This document shows positions 41,709 through 52,492 of a stretch of DNA of 64,000 nt, one piece after another. The translations under genes were made by a program, and so were the position numbers. Position 1 is the stretch's first letter. Each line of letters opens with the position of its first letter. Origin of the DNA: Leucobacter sp. OLIS6 (GTDB lineage Bacteria; Actinomycetota; Actinomycetes; Actinomycetales; Microbacteriaceae); assembly GCF_002752355.1 (NCBI RefSeq), contig NZ_MRAV01000011.1, positions 490,439-554,438 on the forward strand, in the 5' to 3' direction. Under the pieces are notes generated by a model, which did not search any database, was not told the origin of the DNA, and saw nothing but the letters and a program-made list of their open reading frames with translations.

Positions 41709-43877
41709 CTACGCGGCCTGCTCGGCCTTCTTCGCGCGGCGCAGTTCGTGCAGCAGCGGCTCGGTGTAGCCGCTCGGCTGCACCGCGCCCTCGACGATCA
41801 GTCGTCGGGCCGCGGTGAACGCGAGCCCCGGCGTCGCGCCGTCGGCGCCGAGCAGCGGTTCGTAGGAGTGGTCGGCGGCGTTCTGCCGGTCCACGACAGC
41901 CGCGAACTCGACGAGCGCCGCGTCCACCTGCTCCTCGGTGATGACGCCGTGCAGCAGCCAGTTGGCGAGCAGCTGCGCCGAGATGCGCAGGGTGGCGCGA
42001 TCCTCCATGAGCGCGACGTCGTGGATGTCGGGCACCTTCGAGCATCCGATGCCCTGATCGATCCAGCGCACCACGTAGCCGAGGATCGACTGCGCGTTGT
42101 TCTCCAGCTCGGCCCGCACCGTCTCGGGGTCGAGGTCAGAGGGGGCGGCGAGCGGGATGTCGAGCAGCCGGTCGAGACTGTCGGCACCCGCCGGGGGCAG
42201 CGCAGCCCGCTCGGCGAAGGCGTCGGCGAGGTGGTAGTGGATCGCGTGCAGCGTGCCGGCGGTGGGCGACGGCACCCAGGCGGTCGAGGCGCCCGCGCGC
42301 ACGTGGCCGATCTTCTGCTCGAGCATGTCGTGCATGAGGTCGGGCATCGCCCACATGCCCTTGCCGATCTGGGCGTGCCCGGTCAGGCCGCAGGCGACGC
42401 CGATCTCGACGTTGCGCGCCTCGTACGCGGGGAGCCAGGGACGGGTGCGGACCGCGGCCTTCGGCAGGAACGGCCCCGCGTGCATGGAGGTGTGGATTTC
42501 GTCGCCGGTGCGGTCGAGGAAGCCGGTGTTGATGAAGACGACCCGATCCTGCGCCTCGGCGATGCAGGCTGCGAGATTCGCGGAGGTGCGGCGTTCCTCG
42601 TCCATGATCCCGATCTTGAGGGTGCGCTCCGGGAGTCCCAGCAGCTCCTCGACCCGGGAGAACAGGGCGACGGTGAACGCGACCTCGTCGGGGCCGTGCA
42701 TCTTGGGCTTCACGATGTAGACGGAGCCGGTACGCGAGTTGGCACGGTCGCCGCGCAGGTCGTCGAGGGATCCGAGCGCGGTCATGATCGCGTCGACGAT
42801 CCCCTCGGGCACCTCCCGGCCGTCGCGGTCCAGGATCGAGTCGCCGGTCATGAGGTGACCGACGTTGCGCACGAACAGTACCGAGCGGCCGGGCAGCGAG
42901 AGCTCGCCTCCGCCGGGCGCCGTGTAGACGCGGTCGGGGTTCATCGAGCGGACGAAGGTCTCTCCGCCCTTCTCGATCCGCTCGGCGAGCGAGCCGTCCA
43001 TCAGTCCGCGCCAGTTGCGGTAGCCGAGCGCCTTGTCCTCGGCGTCGACCGCGGCGACGGAGTCCTCGAGATCCATGATCGTCGTGAGCGCCGATTCGAG
43101 CACGATGTCCTGCACCCCGGCGGCATCGCCGGTGCCGATGCGGCCGGAGCGATCGATCAGGATCTCCACGTGCAGGCCGTGGTGCGCGAGCAGGATCGAG
43201 TCGGGCGCCCCGGGTGCACCCGTGTACCCGACGAACCCGGCGGGATCCGCGAGGCCGACCGCGCCGCCGGCGGTCGCGACTGCGAGCGCGCCGTCGCGCA
43301 CCGAATAGCTCGTCGAGTCGGTGTGGGATCCCGAGGCGAGCGGGGCGACCGTGTCGAGGAGTTCGCGACCGCGGGCGATGACGGCGGCGGCGCGCGTCGT
43401 GTTGAAGGAGGAACCCGGGGCCAGGTCCCCGTCGCGGGGGATCGCATCGGTGCCGTAGAGCGCGTCGTAGAGGGAACCCCAGCGGGCGTTGGCCGCGTTC
43501 AGCGCGAAGCGCGCGTTCAGGATCGGCACGACGAGCTGGGGGCCGGCGAGCCGGGCGATCTCGGGTGCGACGTCGGCGGTGCTCGCGGAGACCGCCGCAG
43601 GTTCGGGGCGCAGGTAGCCGATCTCGGCGAGGAACGCGCGGTACGCCGTCGGCTCCGGGGTGCCCGGCGCGGCGCGGTGGTAGTCGTCGATCCGTTGCTG
43701 CAGTTCGGCGCGCACCCGCAGCAGTTCGGCGTTGCGCGGGGCCAGTTCGTGCACGAGGTCGCTCACCCCGGCCCAGAATGCGGCGCGGTCAATGCCGTGC
43801 CGGTCGAGGGATTCCTCAGCGAAGGCGGCGATGGGCTCCGCGACGGAGAGGTCTGCGCGGGTGGCGTGAACGGTCAT
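41709..43877 (-). CDS. glcB: Malate synthase G
   Basis: 722 residues, the normal length for the monomeric G isoform, from ATG 43877 with an AGGAGT ribosome binding site. Motifs: [23 protein letters not shown] (G-type N-terminal), [63 protein letters not shown] (catalytic and metal-binding region) and [27 protein letters not shown]. Condenses glyoxylate and acetyl-CoA to malate in the glyoxylate route. No isocitrate lyase in the window. Divergent from an IclR-type gene, the usual regulator of glyoxylate genes. Confidence 0.96.
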   Translation of the reverse strand: MTVHATRADLSVAEPIAAFAEESLDRHGIDRAAFWAGVSDLVHELAPRNAELLRVRAELQQRIDDYHRAAPGTPEPTAYRAFLAEIGYLRPEPAAVSASTADVAPEIARLAGPQLVVPILNARFALNAANARWGSLYDALYGTDAIPRDGDLAPGSSFNTTRAAAVIARGRELLDTVAPLASGSHTDSTSYSVRDGALAVATAGGAVGLADPAGFVGYTGAPGAPDSILLAHHGLHVEILIDRSGRIGTGDAAGVQDIVLESALTTIMDLEDSVAAVDAEDKALGYRNWRGLMDGSLAERIEKGGETFVRSMNPDRVYTAPGGGELSLPGRSVLFVRNVGHLMTGDSILDRDGREVPEGIVDAIMTALGSLDDLRGDRANSRTGSVYIVKPKMHGPDEVAFTVALFSRVEELLGLPERTLKIGIMDEERRTSANLAACIAEAQDRVVFINTGFLDRTGDEIHTSMHAGPFLPKAAVRTRPWLPAYEARNVEIGVACGLTGHAQIGKGMWAMPDLMHDMLEQKIGHVRAGASTAWVPSPTAGTLHAIHYHLADAFAERAALPPAGADSLDRLLDIPLAAPSDLDPETVRAELENNAQSILGYVVRWIDQGIGCSKVPDIHDVALMEDRATLRISAQLLANWLLHGVITEEQVDAALVEFAAVVDRQNAADHSYEPLLGADGATPGLAFTAARRLIVEGAVQPSGYTEPLLHELRRAKKAEQAA

Positions 43878-43958
43878 GCGGGACTCCTGTGTCTGGCCGA
43901 CTCCGGGTCGGGGCGATGCGGTCAACGATAGCGACTTGATCCACGATTCGGAGTAAGC

Positions 43959-43975
43959 ATTCCGTATAGTGGAAT
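43959..43975. promoter_or_regulatory. Palindromic IclR-type operator overlapping the -10
   Basis: ATTCC-N7-GGAAT lies immediately before the IclR-type start codon and contains the -10 hexamer TATAGT (43965-43970), so binding would block that promoter. It could also act on divergent glcB 82 bp away. Confidence 0.55.
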
Positions 43976-43976
43976 C

Positions 43977-44759
43977 ATGATCGACAGTGGGCAGAGTGGA
44001 GCCGGTCCGTCCGGACAGGTGCAGTCGGTGGCCCGCGCCTTCGGGCTGCTCGAGGAGCTCGCGGCCGCGGCGGTCACGGCCCACGACGGGGCGATGCAGC
44101 TGGCCGAACTCGCATCGCGGACGGGGCTCGCCGTCCCCACCGCGCACCGCCTGCTCCGCACGCTCCAGGGGCTCGGGTACGTGCGGCAGCTCGAATCGCG
44201 CGCGTACGCGCTGGGCCCCGGACTCATCGGCCTGGGCGAACGCGCCACGCCGCGCCTCGCCGAGCGGGCCCGCGCGACGCTCGTCCGTATGGAGGAGGCG
44301 GCGCAGGAGACCGCGAACCTTGCGATCCTCGACGGCGACGACGTCGCATACATCGCGCAGGTGCCGTCGCGGCATCGGATGCGCATGTTCACCGAGGTCG
44401 GGCGCCGCGTACTGCCGCACGCGAGCGGCGTCGGCAAGGCCATGCTCGCGACCCTGCCGGAGACGCGGGTGCGCGAGATCGTGGCGCGCACCGGCCTGCC
44501 CGGGTACACGCCGACGACGCTCACGACGGTGGACGCGCTGCTCGCCGATCTCCGCGGGATCCAGCACCGGGGCTTCTCCATCGACGACGGCGAGCAGGAG
44601 GTCGGGGTGCGCTGCATCGCGGTCGCGGTCCCCGGGGCGCACCCGCCCGCCGCGCTCTCGATCTCGGGACCGGCAGCCCGCATGACGGACGCCATCGTCC
44701 GCACGGCCGTCGACGAGTTGCTTCGCGGAGCGCGGAGCCTCGGCGACTCGGCGGGCTGA
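43977..44759 (+). CDS. IclR family transcriptional regulator
   Basis: 260 residues. N-terminal winged helix ([45 protein letters not shown]; about 15-70) and a C-terminal effector domain with [51 protein letters not shown] and the final helix. By position it likely controls glcB and itself. The -10 hexamer ends six nucleotides before the ATG, so the transcript is leaderless. Confidence 0.92.
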   Translation: MIDSGQSGAGPSGQVQSVARAFGLLEELAAAAVTAHDGAMQLAELASRTGLAVPTAHRLLRTLQGLGYVRQLESRAYALGPGLIGLGERATPRLAERARATLVRMEEAAQETANLAILDGDDVAYIAQVPSRHRMRMFTEVGRRVLPHASGVGKAMLATLPETRVREIVARTGLPGYTPTTLTTVDALLADLRGIQHRGFSIDDGEQEVGVRCIAVAVPGAHPPAALSISGPAARMTDAIVRTAVDELLRGARSLGDSAG

Positions 44760-44798
44760 ACGGGCTCCGGTGTTCGGCCCGGATCCTGCGACGGCCGG

Positions 44799-44804
44799 TA
44801 TCCT
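44799..44804 (+). promoter_or_regulatory. -10 element (TATCCT) of menE
   Basis: Seven nucleotides separate it from GTG 44812. The GGAGGG between them is too close to the start for a normal ribosome binding site. Confidence 0.4.
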
Positions 44805-44811
44805 GGAGGGT

Positions 44812-46086
44812 GTGACTTCGAAAGCTCCGATCCGAGCGATCCCCACCGGTGATCGGGCCTGGCTGCTGGCCGCGCTCGCCGACGCGCTCGACGGCGGAAC
44901 CCCCGTGCTCCCCGTTCCCGACGGCTCCGAGAGCGCGGCGCTGGGGGCGCTGCAGCAGCTGCCGGAGAACGAGCTGCTCGAGGGCACCGCGCTCGTGATC
45001 CTGACCTCGGGGTCGAGCGGAATTCCCAAGGCCGTCGCGCTGTCGGCGTCCGCGCTGCGGGCCAGCGCCGAGGCGACGCACGAGCGGCTCGGCGGGCCGG
45101 GCCAGTGGATCGTGGCGCTGCCGACGCACCTGATCTCGGGCGTGCAGATGCTCGTCCGGTCGATCGTGTGCGGCACCGAGCCGGTGTTCTTCGACGACCC
45201 GAGCGGCCGCCCCTTCGACCCCGCCGCCTTCCTCGACGCCTGCGACGCGGCCGACGGCGGTTCGACGGGCCGTCGCTACGTCTCGCTCGTGCCGGTGCAG
45301 TTCGCGCGGTTGCTCGAGCTCGCCGAGCAGGATCCGGACGCTGCCGAGCGGCTGCGCGCCATCGACGGCGTGCTCGTCGGCGGGCAGGCCGTGACCCTCG
45401 AGGTGCGTCGTCGCGCCCACGCTCTCGGCGTGCGGCTGCGCCGCAGCTACGGCATGACCGAGACCGCGGGCGGCTGCGTGTACGACGGCGTCGAGATCGG
45501 CGACACCCGGGTGCGGATCCGTGCCGGGGAGGTGCAGCTCGCGGGGCCGAGCCTCGCGCTCGGGTACATCGGGGACCCGGTGCTCACCGCCGAGAAGTTC
45601 GCCGAGGAGGTCGGCCGTGACGGCGTGCCGACGCGCTGGTACCGCACGGGGGACGCCGGCGAACTGCTCGGCGGCATGCTGACCGTGACCGGTCGTCTCG
45701 ACCGCGTCCTCGTCTCGGGCGGCGTCAACGTGTCGCTCGACGAGATCGAGCGGATCGCACGCGAGCACGCCGGATGGGACTCCGCCGTCGCGGTACGGGT
45801 GCCCGACGCCGAGTGGGGCGAACGGCCCGGGCTCGTGGTCGAGATCGCCGATTCGGCGGGTGCCGCGCGCGCCGACTTCGACGCGATCCGCGCCGTGATC
45901 CGCGAACGGCTGGGCGCGGCGGCCGCCCCCGAGTGGTCGACCGAGATCGACCGCATGCCGCGCCTGCCGGGCGGCAAGCCCGATCTGCGGGCGATCGACG
46001 AGTGGATCGGCCGGCTCCGCGCGAGCTTCGCCGAGACCCGCGCGGCAGGCAGCGCCGCCGCGCACAGCCAGGAGGACGACGCATGA
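44812..46086 (+). CDS. menE: o-Succinylbenzoate-CoA ligase
   Basis: 424 residues from GTG 44812, about the size of compact actinobacterial MenE. AMP-forming motifs: [18 protein letters not shown] (P-loop), [16 protein letters not shown] (adenine motif), [10 protein letters not shown] (ribose Asp), [20 protein letters not shown] (hinge) and catalytic Lys in [12 protein letters not shown]. Activates o-succinylbenzoate before MenB. Stop overlaps the menA start (ATGA). Confidence 0.93.
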   Translation: MTSKAPIRAIPTGDRAWLLAALADALDGGTPVLPVPDGSESAALGALQQLPENELLEGTALVILTSGSSGIPKAVALSASALRASAEATHERLGGPGQWIVALPTHLISGVQMLVRSIVCGTEPVFFDDPSGRPFDPAAFLDACDAADGGSTGRRYVSLVPVQFARLLELAEQDPDAAERLRAIDGVLVGGQAVTLEVRRRAHALGVRLRRSYGMTETAGGCVYDGVEIGDTRVRIRAGEVQLAGPSLALGYIGDPVLTAEKFAEEVGRDGVPTRWYRTGDAGELLGGMLTVTGRLDRVLVSGGVNVSLDEIERIAREHAGWDSAVAVRVPDAEWGERPGLVVEIADSAGAARADFDAIRAVIRERLGAAAAPEWSTEIDRMPRLPGGKPDLRAIDEWIGRLRASFAETRAAGSAAAHSQEDDA

Positions 46087-47042
46087 ACCAGCACGCCAAG
46101 GACCCCCGCCACTCGGGCAACCCCGCGGTGCGCGCCGCAGCGGAGCGCCTCGAGCGCGAGGGGCACCGCGCGGCCATCACCTGGCGGGACTGGGTGGGCG
46201 GTGCGCGTCTGCGCACGCTGCCGCTCGCGATCGCGCCGGTCGCGGCCGGCGCCGGCGTCGCCCACATGGTGCGCGGCTTCTCACTGCCGCTGACGCTGCT
46301 CGCGCTCGCCGTCGCGGTGTTCCTGCAGATCGGCGTGAACTACGCGAACGACTACTCCGACGGGATCCGCGGCACCGACGCGTTCCGGGTGGGCCCGGCC
46401 CGCCTCACCGGCTCCGGCCTCGTCGACCCGAAGCGGGTGCTGCGCACCGCGCTCGTGTTCTTCGGCCTCGCCGCGGTCGCGGGTCTCGCCGCGGTGATCA
46501 TCAGCGGCCGCTGGTGGTTCCTGGCGCTCGGCGTTGTCGCGATCCTCGCCGCCTGGTTCTACACGGGCGGCAAGCGGCCCTACGGCTACGCCGGTCTCGG
46601 CGAGCTCATGGTGTTCATCTTCTTCGGTCTCGTCGCGACCGTCGGCACGGTGTACCTGCAGACCGACGTGCAGACGCAGGAGGCCTGGATCGCGGGCGCC
46701 GGTGTCGGGCTGTTCGCCGTCGCGGTGCTCGTGGCCAACAACCTGCGCGACATCCCGACCGACACGCTCGCGGGCAAGAAGACGCTGTCGGTGCGGATCG
46801 GCGACCGCGCGTCGCGGATCCTCTACGTCGTCTGCGTGCTGCTGCCGTTCGTGGTCCCGGCGCTCTACGTCGTGGTCGACCCCGGCATGGTGCTCGTCTG
46901 GTTCGTGCTCTTCCTCGCGGTGCCCTGCGCGGTCATCGTGCTGTTCGCCAAGACGGCGAAGGAACTGGTGCTGGTGCTGGCGCTCACGAGCTTCGCGGCG
47001 CTCGCCTACGGCGTGCTGGTCGGCGTCGCCTTCGCCTTCTGA
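46083..47042 (+). CDS. menA: 1,4-Dihydroxy-2-naphthoate polyprenyltransferase
   Basis: 319 residues. UbiA-superfamily prenyltransferase with seven to nine membrane helices and two Asp-rich Mg-diphosphate motifs, NYANDYSDGIRGTD (about 90) and NNLRDIPTDTLAGK (about 220). WRDWVGGARLRTLPLAIAPV is the usual MenA N-terminus. Attaches the isoprenoid tail to dihydroxynaphthoate. Its last 37 bp overlap the convergent acyltransferase gene. Confidence 0.95.
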   Translation: MNQHAKDPRHSGNPAVRAAAERLEREGHRAAITWRDWVGGARLRTLPLAIAPVAAGAGVAHMVRGFSLPLTLLALAVAVFLQIGVNYANDYSDGIRGTDAFRVGPARLTGSGLVDPKRVLRTALVFFGLAAVAGLAAVIISGRWWFLALGVVAILAAWFYTGGKRPYGYAGLGELMVFIFFGLVATVGTVYLQTDVQTQEAWIAGAGVGLFAVAVLVANNLRDIPTDTLAGKKTLSVRIGDRASRILYVVCVLLPFVVPALYVVVDPGMVLVWFVLFLAVPCAVIVLFAKTAKELVLVLALTSFAALAYGVLVGVAFAF

Positions 47043-48367
47043 ACCGGACGGCCCGTCGCCGGGGCTCTACCGGTGCGGCTGGCGATCAGACCCGCGCCCA
47101 TGAGCGCGGCGCCGACGATCCAGGCCCAGAGCGCTCCCGTGCCGACGAGCACGGTCAGCACGCCCGCCGCCCCGGCGACGGTGCCGAGCACGGCACGTGC
47201 GAGCGGTGACCGCTCGGCCGCTCGGGCCGCAGCGGTCCCGGCCACGGTGACCGGCGCCCGCTTCGGCCCGCGCTCGAAGCGGGCGAGCGCGAGGACGACC
47301 GGGGCGACGGCCAGGCCTGCGGCCACCAGCCAGGCGGGTCGGGTCGCCCACCACTCGATCGACAGCGGGACGGGGAGCGCGGAGCCGCCGACGAGCAGCA
47401 GCCCGGCGAGCAGCACGACGACGGGCATGTGCCAGGAGTACACCGTCATCGCGCGCGAGTTCAGCGCGTCCGATGCCCGCTGGACCGCGGGCAGCTCGGC
47501 CCAGCGCGCGAGCGTCGGGCGGACCGCCGCGAACAGGGCGCACTGCGCGATCCCGAGCAGCGCGAGCGCCGCGGTGGGCGGGTTGAGCGCCTCGAAGAGG
47601 TTCGCCGGGGACGCGCCGATCGCGACCAGGGCGACGATCCCGCCGATCGCGATCGCCGCGGTGCGCGGGCTCGGTGCGATGCCGTCGGCGAGGCGGTAGC
47701 CCAGCTGCTGCACGAACACCCAGACGAGCAGCAGGTTCGCGAAGCCGATCGCGTCGACGCCGGTCAGCAGGCGCAGGCCGTCGACGGCGCCGATCGCCAG
47801 GCCGAGCCCGAGCAGCGTCGCGCGAGGGGCGCGCTCGTGCAGGCGGAGGGTGAGCGGGACGAGCGCCGAGCAGAGCACGTAGACCCCGAGGAACCACAGC
47901 GGCTGGCTGATCCGCCACCCCGCGGTCGCGACCATCGCGGGGTCGAGCCCGGCGGCGCTCAGACCGGCGAGCGCGAGCGCGGTGGCGGCCGCCGCCAGGA
48001 GCGGCACGGGAAGCAGGCGCCGCAGTCGCGCGGAGACGTAACCGGCGGCGGATGCTCCCCGTGCGCGCATGCGGCGGGAGTGCAGGGCCGAAGCGAACCC
48101 TCCCATGATGAAAAACAGCGGCATCATCTGCGCGACCCACGAGAACACGGTGAAGCCGTCCCAGCGTTCGAGCGCGTTCTCGAGCACGACGGTGCCGTCC
48201 GAGACGCTCACACCCACCATGAGCGCGTGCACGCCGACGACCGCGAGCAGGCAGGCCGCGCGCACGAGGTCCACGGCGCGGTCCCGCCCGCTCGGCGCGG
48301 CGGCGGGGGCGGAACGGGCGATGCGATGGGCGGTCGCGGTGCGCGGAGCCGGAGCGATGATGGCCAT
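47006..48367 (-). CDS. Acyltransferase-3-like multi-pass membrane protein
   Basis: 453 residues from ATG 48367, chosen for its GGAAG-type ribosome binding site and because it starts before the RAVDLVRAACLLAVVGVHAL helix. About ten to twelve membrane helices; the first contains the conserved DLVR...H pattern of the acyltransferase-3 family, with VAQMMPLFFIMGGFA and YSWHMPVVVLL following. Family members O-acylate surface sugars or lipids. Shares 37 bp of 3' end with menA on the opposite strand. Confidence 0.8.
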   Translation of the reverse strand: MAIIAPAPRTATAHRIARSAPAAAPSGRDRAVDLVRAACLLAVVGVHALMVGVSVSDGTVVLENALERWDGFTVFSWVAQMMPLFFIMGGFASALHSRRMRARGASAAGYVSARLRRLLPVPLLAAAATALALAGLSAAGLDPAMVATAGWRISQPLWFLGVYVLCSALVPLTLRLHERAPRATLLGLGLAIGAVDGLRLLTGVDAIGFANLLLVWVFVQQLGYRLADGIAPSPRTAAIAIGGIVALVAIGASPANLFEALNPPTAALALLGIAQCALFAAVRPTLARWAELPAVQRASDALNSRAMTVYSWHMPVVVLLAGLLLVGGSALPVPLSIEWWATRPAWLVAAGLAVAPVVLALARFERGPKRAPVTVAGTAAARAAERSPLARAVLGTVAGAAGVLTVLVGTGALWAWIVGAALMGAGLIASRTGRAPATGRPVQKAKATPTSTP

Positions 48368-48477
48368 GGGGCGGTCCTTCCGATGGGGTCGGAAGAAACG
48401 GTCCCGCGCAGGGTCTGCGGCCGGCATCGCCCCCGGGCGCCAAACCGACCCCCTACCGCGGTGCTACCCCGCCTCGT

Positions 48478-49149
48478 TCAGCGGTCGGGCTGCACGAGGC
48501 CCGCATCGTAGGCGAGGATCACGGCCTGCACCCGATCGCGCAGCCCGAGCTTCGCGAAGATCCGCGTCACGTGGGTCTTCACGGTCTGCTCGGCGATGAA
48601 CAGCTCCGCCGCGATCTCGGTGTTCGACCGCCCGCGCGCGATCCGCTCCAGGATCTCGCGCTCCCGCTCGGTCAGACCCGCGAGCCGGAGGGCGTGGCGG
48701 TCGCTCGGCGGTCGCTGCTCGGCGAAGCGTTCCAGCAGCCGACGGGTCACGCTCGGGGCGAGCAGGGCATCGCCCGAGGCGACGACGCGCACGGCCTGCA
48801 CCAGGTCCGCGGGAGGCGCGTCCTTCAGCAGGAACCCGCTCGCCCCGGCGGCGAGGGCGTCGTGCACGTACTCGTCGATGTCGAACGTGGTGAGGATCAC
48901 CACGCGCGGGCGGTGGTCGACCCGAGGCGGTGGATCCATGAGGCGGCGGGTGGCCTCGAGCCCGTTCGTGCCGGGCATGCGCACGTCCATCAGCACGACA
49001 TCGGGGCGCAGCCGTTGCGCGAGCGCGACGCCCTCCTCGCCGTCGGCGGCCTGCCCCACCACCTCGATGTCGGGCTGCGCGTCGAGGATCGCCGCGAAGC
49101 CGGCGCGAACCATGGCCTGGTCGTCGACGATGAGCACGGAAACGGTCAT
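48478..49149 (-). CDS. NarL/LuxR-type response regulator
   Basis: 223 residues. Receiver with VLIVDDQAMVRAGF, phospho-acceptor Asp 55 in VVLMDVRMPG, TTFD and LLKDAP; C-terminal LuxR helix-turn-helix LTEREREILERIARGRSNTEIAAELFIAEQTVKTHVTRI. Coupled to the kinase upstream by a 4-bp overlap. Target genes unknown; the acyltransferase gene downstream and the ABC exporter divergent from the kinase are candidates. Confidence 0.95.
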   Translation of the reverse strand: MTVSVLIVDDQAMVRAGFAAILDAQPDIEVVGQAADGEEGVALAQRLRPDVVLMDVRMPGTNGLEATRRLMDPPPRVDHRPRVVILTTFDIDEYVHDALAAGASGFLLKDAPPADLVQAVRVVASGDALLAPSVTRRLLERFAEQRPPSDRHALRLAGLTEREREILERIARGRSNTEIAAELFIAEQTVKTHVTRIFAKLGLRDRVQAVILAYDAGLVQPDR

Positions 49150-50339
49150 GGGGTTCGAGCCTCCGGGGGCTGGGGGTGCAGGGGGACGAGCGCGGTGACC
49201 GCGAACCCGCCATCGGGCGAGGGCTCCGCGGTCAGGACTCCGCCGAGCGCGACCACGCGTTCGCGCATCCCGCGGATCCCGTGACCGCTCGGGTCGGCCG
49301 CGGGCACGGCGCGACCCGGCAGTGTCGTGTTGCGGACCCGGACGATCAGCGCGTCGGCCTCGGGGTCGAGGTCGAGCTCGACGACGGCGTCGGCGCCGGG
49401 GGCGTGCCGAGCGACGTTGCCGAGCGATTCCTGCACGACGCGGTACACGGTGAGCGCAGGGAAGCGATCCACCGACTGCCGTACCTCGGCCGGCAGTCGG
49501 TCGAGCAGCTCGGCCCGCGACCGCGAGACGAGCTCCGGCAGCTCGGCCAGGCCCGGCTGGGGCGCGTCCTCGGCATCGCCGTCGGCGCGCAGCACGCCGA
49601 GCAGCGTGCGCATCTCGCCGAGCGCGAGCCGCGCGGTCGCGGCGAGCTCGTCGAACTCTGTGGCGACCTCGTCGGAGATCCCCGAGTGCCGGTAGCGCGC
49701 GCTCGCGGCCTGCACCTGGATCACCGACATCCCGTGCGCGACCACGTCGTGCATCTCGCGTGCGATCCGGGTCCGCTCCTCGGCGACCTGTCTGCGGGCG
49801 AGCGATAGCTCGGAGGCCTCTTCGGCCTCGGCCAGACGTTGCCGGTTGCGGATCCAGGACCGGGTGAAGAGCGCGATCAGGATCGCGAGGCCCGCGAGTG
49901 CGACGAAGACGATCAGGTCGGCGATGACGGGCCCGACGGCGAGGCGCTGGCCGCGTGCCAGCGTCACTGCGAGCGCGGTGCCCGCCGTGAGGATCCCGCC
50001 TCCCGCGGACATGAGCCACTGGCCCTGCAGCGCGGCGATGCCGAGGGTCGCGGCGAAGCCGATCGTGGTGGCGACCGGGACCGGCCACGGCGCGGCGCCC
50101 GTCGCCGCGAGCGCGTTCAGCTCCGAGACGGCTCCGACGACGGCGACGGCGACGCCGAGCACGGGGAACCGGACCGACAGGAGCAGCCCGGCGGAATGGA
50201 GCAGCGCCACGACGATGCTCACGACGGGCGGGACCCCGTAGACGGTCGCACCCAGCGAGGCGCTGACGGCGAGCAGCGCGAGCGCGAGCGCCGAGACGGC
50301 CGCCCAGGCGAGGAGCGGGATGCGAGGCCGGGCGGTCAT
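49146..50339 (-). CDS. DesK-type sensor histidine kinase
   Basis: 397 residues. Five to six membrane helices over residues 8-160 with almost no extracellular loop, then a HisKA_3 domain with [18 protein letters not shown] (phospho-His 197) and a HATPase domain ([35 protein letters not shown]). This intramembrane-sensing architecture is typical of kinases responding to envelope stress or antibiotics. ATG 50339 is preceded at six nucleotides by TACCCT (50351-50346): probably leaderless. Confidence 0.93.
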   Translation of the reverse strand: MTARPRIPLLAWAAVSALALALLAVSASLGATVYGVPPVVSIVVALLHSAGLLLSVRFPVLGVAVAVVGAVSELNALAATGAAPWPVPVATTIGFAATLGIAALQGQWLMSAGGGILTAGTALAVTLARGQRLAVGPVIADLIVFVALAGLAILIALFTRSWIRNRQRLAEAEEASELSLARRQVAEERTRIAREMHDVVAHGMSVIQVQAASARYRHSGISDEVATEFDELAATARLALGEMRTLLGVLRADGDAEDAPQPGLAELPELVSRSRAELLDRLPAEVRQSVDRFPALTVYRVVQESLGNVARHAPGADAVVELDLDPEADALIVRVRNTTLPGRAVPAADPSGHGIRGMRERVVALGGVLTAEPSPDGGFAVTALVPLHPQPPEARTP

Positions 50340-50345
50340 GCGGCA

Positions 50346-50351
50346 AGGGTA
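50346..50351 (-). promoter_or_regulatory. -10 element (TACCCT) of the DesK-type kinase gene
   Basis: Ends six nucleotides before the ATG. Confidence 0.45.
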
Positions 50352-50450
50352 CCGCGCGGGGTGCGCGGGATTCCGAGGTCACTTCGAACGGGGGCGGCGT
50401 AGCGCGGCGGGCTCGGTGCGGGAATCCGTCGCCCGATTCGAAATCGACCC

Positions 50451-50480
50451 TTGCCTCCGGCTCCGCGGCGGCGATAGGCT
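50451..50480 (+). promoter_or_regulatory. Promoter of the leader ORF and ABC exporter operon
   Basis: TTGCCT (50451-50456), an 18-bp spacer and TAGGCT (50475-50480). It predicts a transcript starting near 50487, about 195 nt before the first ABC gene. Confidence 0.55.
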
Positions 50481-50518
50481 GACTTCCGGTATCCCACGAC
50501 CCGGAAAGGAGCAGGCAC

Positions 50519-50581
50519 ATGGTACGCATCATCCCGTCCCAGTTCGCAGCTCTTCCGGGCATCGCGCTGTCCGGACGCTAG
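50519..50581 (+). CDS. 20-codon leader ORF upstream of the ABC exporter
   Basis: ATG 50519 follows a strong AAAGGAG (50505-50511) with 7-nt spacing, and the frame runs [20 protein letters not shown] to TAG. It lies between a good promoter and the exporter gene, 102 nt before its ATG, and that spacer holds one GCTGGC (50594-50599) and two alternative GCCAGC partners (50614-50619, 50626-50631). This layout is that of translation-controlled leaders of actinobacterial antibiotic-resistance genes. Peptide function unknown; regulation by ribosome stalling is inferred. Confidence 0.6.
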   Translation: MVRIIPSQFAALPGIALSGR

Positions 50582-50683
50582 TTCCGCCGCTCCGCTGGCC
50601 GCTCCAAGAGCCCGCCAGCAGCAGAGCCAGCCGCACGACTCCAGCTCACGCGCATCTTCGCGCACGCACGCACCTCAGGGAAC

Positions 50684-52492
50684 ATGACCACTTCACACGC
50701 CGACACGGCACCTCAGTCCCAGCGACTCTCGACGCTGCGCGCACTCGCGCGGCTCCTGCCCTTCGCGAAGCCCGCCCTGCCCCGCCTCATCGGCGGGCTG
50801 ATCGTCGGCCTCGCCGCGGCAGTCACCAGCCTGCTCATCCCGCTCGCGCTCCAGTACGTGATCGACGGCCCCCTCACCTCGGGCGACCGCACGGCGTTCC
50901 TCTGGGCGGCCTTCGGCGTGCTCGCGCTCGGAGTCGGCGAGGCGCTGTTCGTCTTCCTGCGCCGCACCCTCGTCCTGACGCCCGCCGCCGCGGTCGAGTA
51001 CTCGGTCCGGCAGGCCTTCTACCGACGACTGCAGCGCCTGCAGGTCGCCTTCCACGACCGGTGGCAGTCCGGGCAGCTGCTCAGCCGAATGATGCAGGAC
51101 ATCGGCCTCATCAGGCGCTGGCTGGCCTTCGGCTCCATCCTGCTCGTCATCAACGTGACCACCATGATCATCGGGATGGCGCTGCTGTTCCGCTGGCACT
51201 GGGCGCTGGGCGTCGGCTTCGTCGTCTGCAGCATCCCGATCTGGGTGGTCGGCTGGCGCTTCGAACAGCGCTACGGCGCGCTCACGCGCACCAGTCAGGA
51301 CCAGGCGGGCGATCTCGCGACCGCGGTCGAGGAGAGCGTCCACGGCATCCGCGTGCTGAAGGCCTTCGGGCGCGGCGGCCACGCGCTCGGCGACTTCGAG
51401 CGCAAGGCCGAGACGCTGCGCGCGACCGAGATGAGCAAGGCGCGCGAGATGGGCGTGATCTGGTTCTGGTACGAGCTGGTGCCGATCATGGCGCAGAGCA
51501 CGTGCTTCATCATCGGGGTCGTGCTGGCCGCGCAGGGGCAGCTCACCGTCGGCGAGCTGTTCGCCTTCTTCGCGCTGGCCGCCGCGATGCTCTGGCCGAT
51601 GGGATCCCTCGGCTTCCTGTTCTCGTTCCTCATCGACACCCGCACTGCGACCGATCGCGTCTTCGAGGTGTTCGATGCGCCGATCCTCATCGAGGACCCC
51701 GCCGAGCCGCGCACGATCGCGGAGCCGAACGGCGCGCTGGCGTTCCGCGGGGTGCACTTCCGCTATCCGGATGCGAAGGAGCCCGAGGCCGATCTGATCG
51801 ACGGGCTCGACCTCGTGCTGCGCCCGGGCGAGACGATGGCGCTCGTCGGTGCGACCGGCAGCGGCAAGACGACCCTCACCGCGCTGCCGACCCGGCTCTA
51901 CGACGTCACCGCCGGATCGGTCGAGATCGATGGCGTCGACGTGCGCGAACTGCGGCTCGAAGAACTGCGCAGCCTCATCGGCGTCGCGTTCGAGGAACCG
52001 ATCCTGTTCTCGGCCAGCGTGCGCGAGAACGTGCTGCTCGGGCGCCACGATCTCGCCCCGGGAAGCGCCGAGGCGGACTCGGTGCTGCGCGAAGCGCTCG
52101 ACGTCGCGCAGGCCGGTTTCGTCCACGATCTGCCCGACGGGGTCGATACCGAGGTGGGGGAGGAGGGGCTCAGCCTCTCCGGTGGTCAGCGGCAGCGCCT
52201 CGCGCTCGCCCGCGTGGTCGCGGCCAACCCGTCCGTGATGGTGCTCGACGACCCGCTGTCCGCGCTCGACGTCGACACCGAGGCGCTCGTCGAGGCCGCG
52301 CTCCGGCGCGTGCTCTCCGGCACCACCGCGCTGATCGTCGCGCACCGGCCGTCGACGGTCGCCCTCGCCGACCGCGTCGCGGTCATGCGCGACGGCCGCA
52401 TCGACGCGGTCGGTACCCACGGCGAACTGCTCCGCAGCAGCGAGCACTACCGCTATCTGATCTCCAGCATCGAAGAGGAGGGCCGGCGATGA
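50684..52492 (+). CDS. ABC exporter half-transporter, subunit 1 (multidrug type)
   Basis: 602 residues. Six-helix export domain (about 20-310), then ATPase: Walker [13 protein letters not shown]-loop region [21 protein letters not shown], signature [17 protein letters not shown], Walker [13 protein letters not shown]. Note Asp at the catalytic position after Walker B (LDD) instead of Glu, which marks the degenerate subunit of heterodimeric exporters (BmrC/TM287-like). Overlaps the next gene by 4 bp. Confidence 0.93.
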   Translation: MTTSHADTAPQSQRLSTLRALARLLPFAKPALPRLIGGLIVGLAAAVTSLLIPLALQYVIDGPLTSGDRTAFLWAAFGVLALGVGEALFVFLRRTLVLTPAAAVEYSVRQAFYRRLQRLQVAFHDRWQSGQLLSRMMQDIGLIRRWLAFGSILLVINVTTMIIGMALLFRWHWALGVGFVVCSIPIWVVGWRFEQRYGALTRTSQDQAGDLATAVEESVHGIRVLKAFGRGGHALGDFERKAETLRATEMSKAREMGVIWFWYELVPIMAQSTCFIIGVVLAAQGQLTVGELFAFFALAAAMLWPMGSLGFLFSFLIDTRTATDRVFEVFDAPILIEDPAEPRTIAEPNGALAFRGVHFRYPDAKEPEADLIDGLDLVLRPGETMALVGATGSGKTTLTALPTRLYDVTAGSVEIDGVDVRELRLEELRSLIGVAFEEPILFSASVRENVLLGRHDLAPGSAEADSVLREALDVAQAGFVHDLPDGVDTEVGEEGLSLSGGQRQRLALARVVAANPSVMVLDDPLSALDVDTEALVEAALRRVLSGTTALIVAHRPSTVALADRVAVMRDGRIDAVGTHGELLRSSEHYRYLISSIEEEGRR

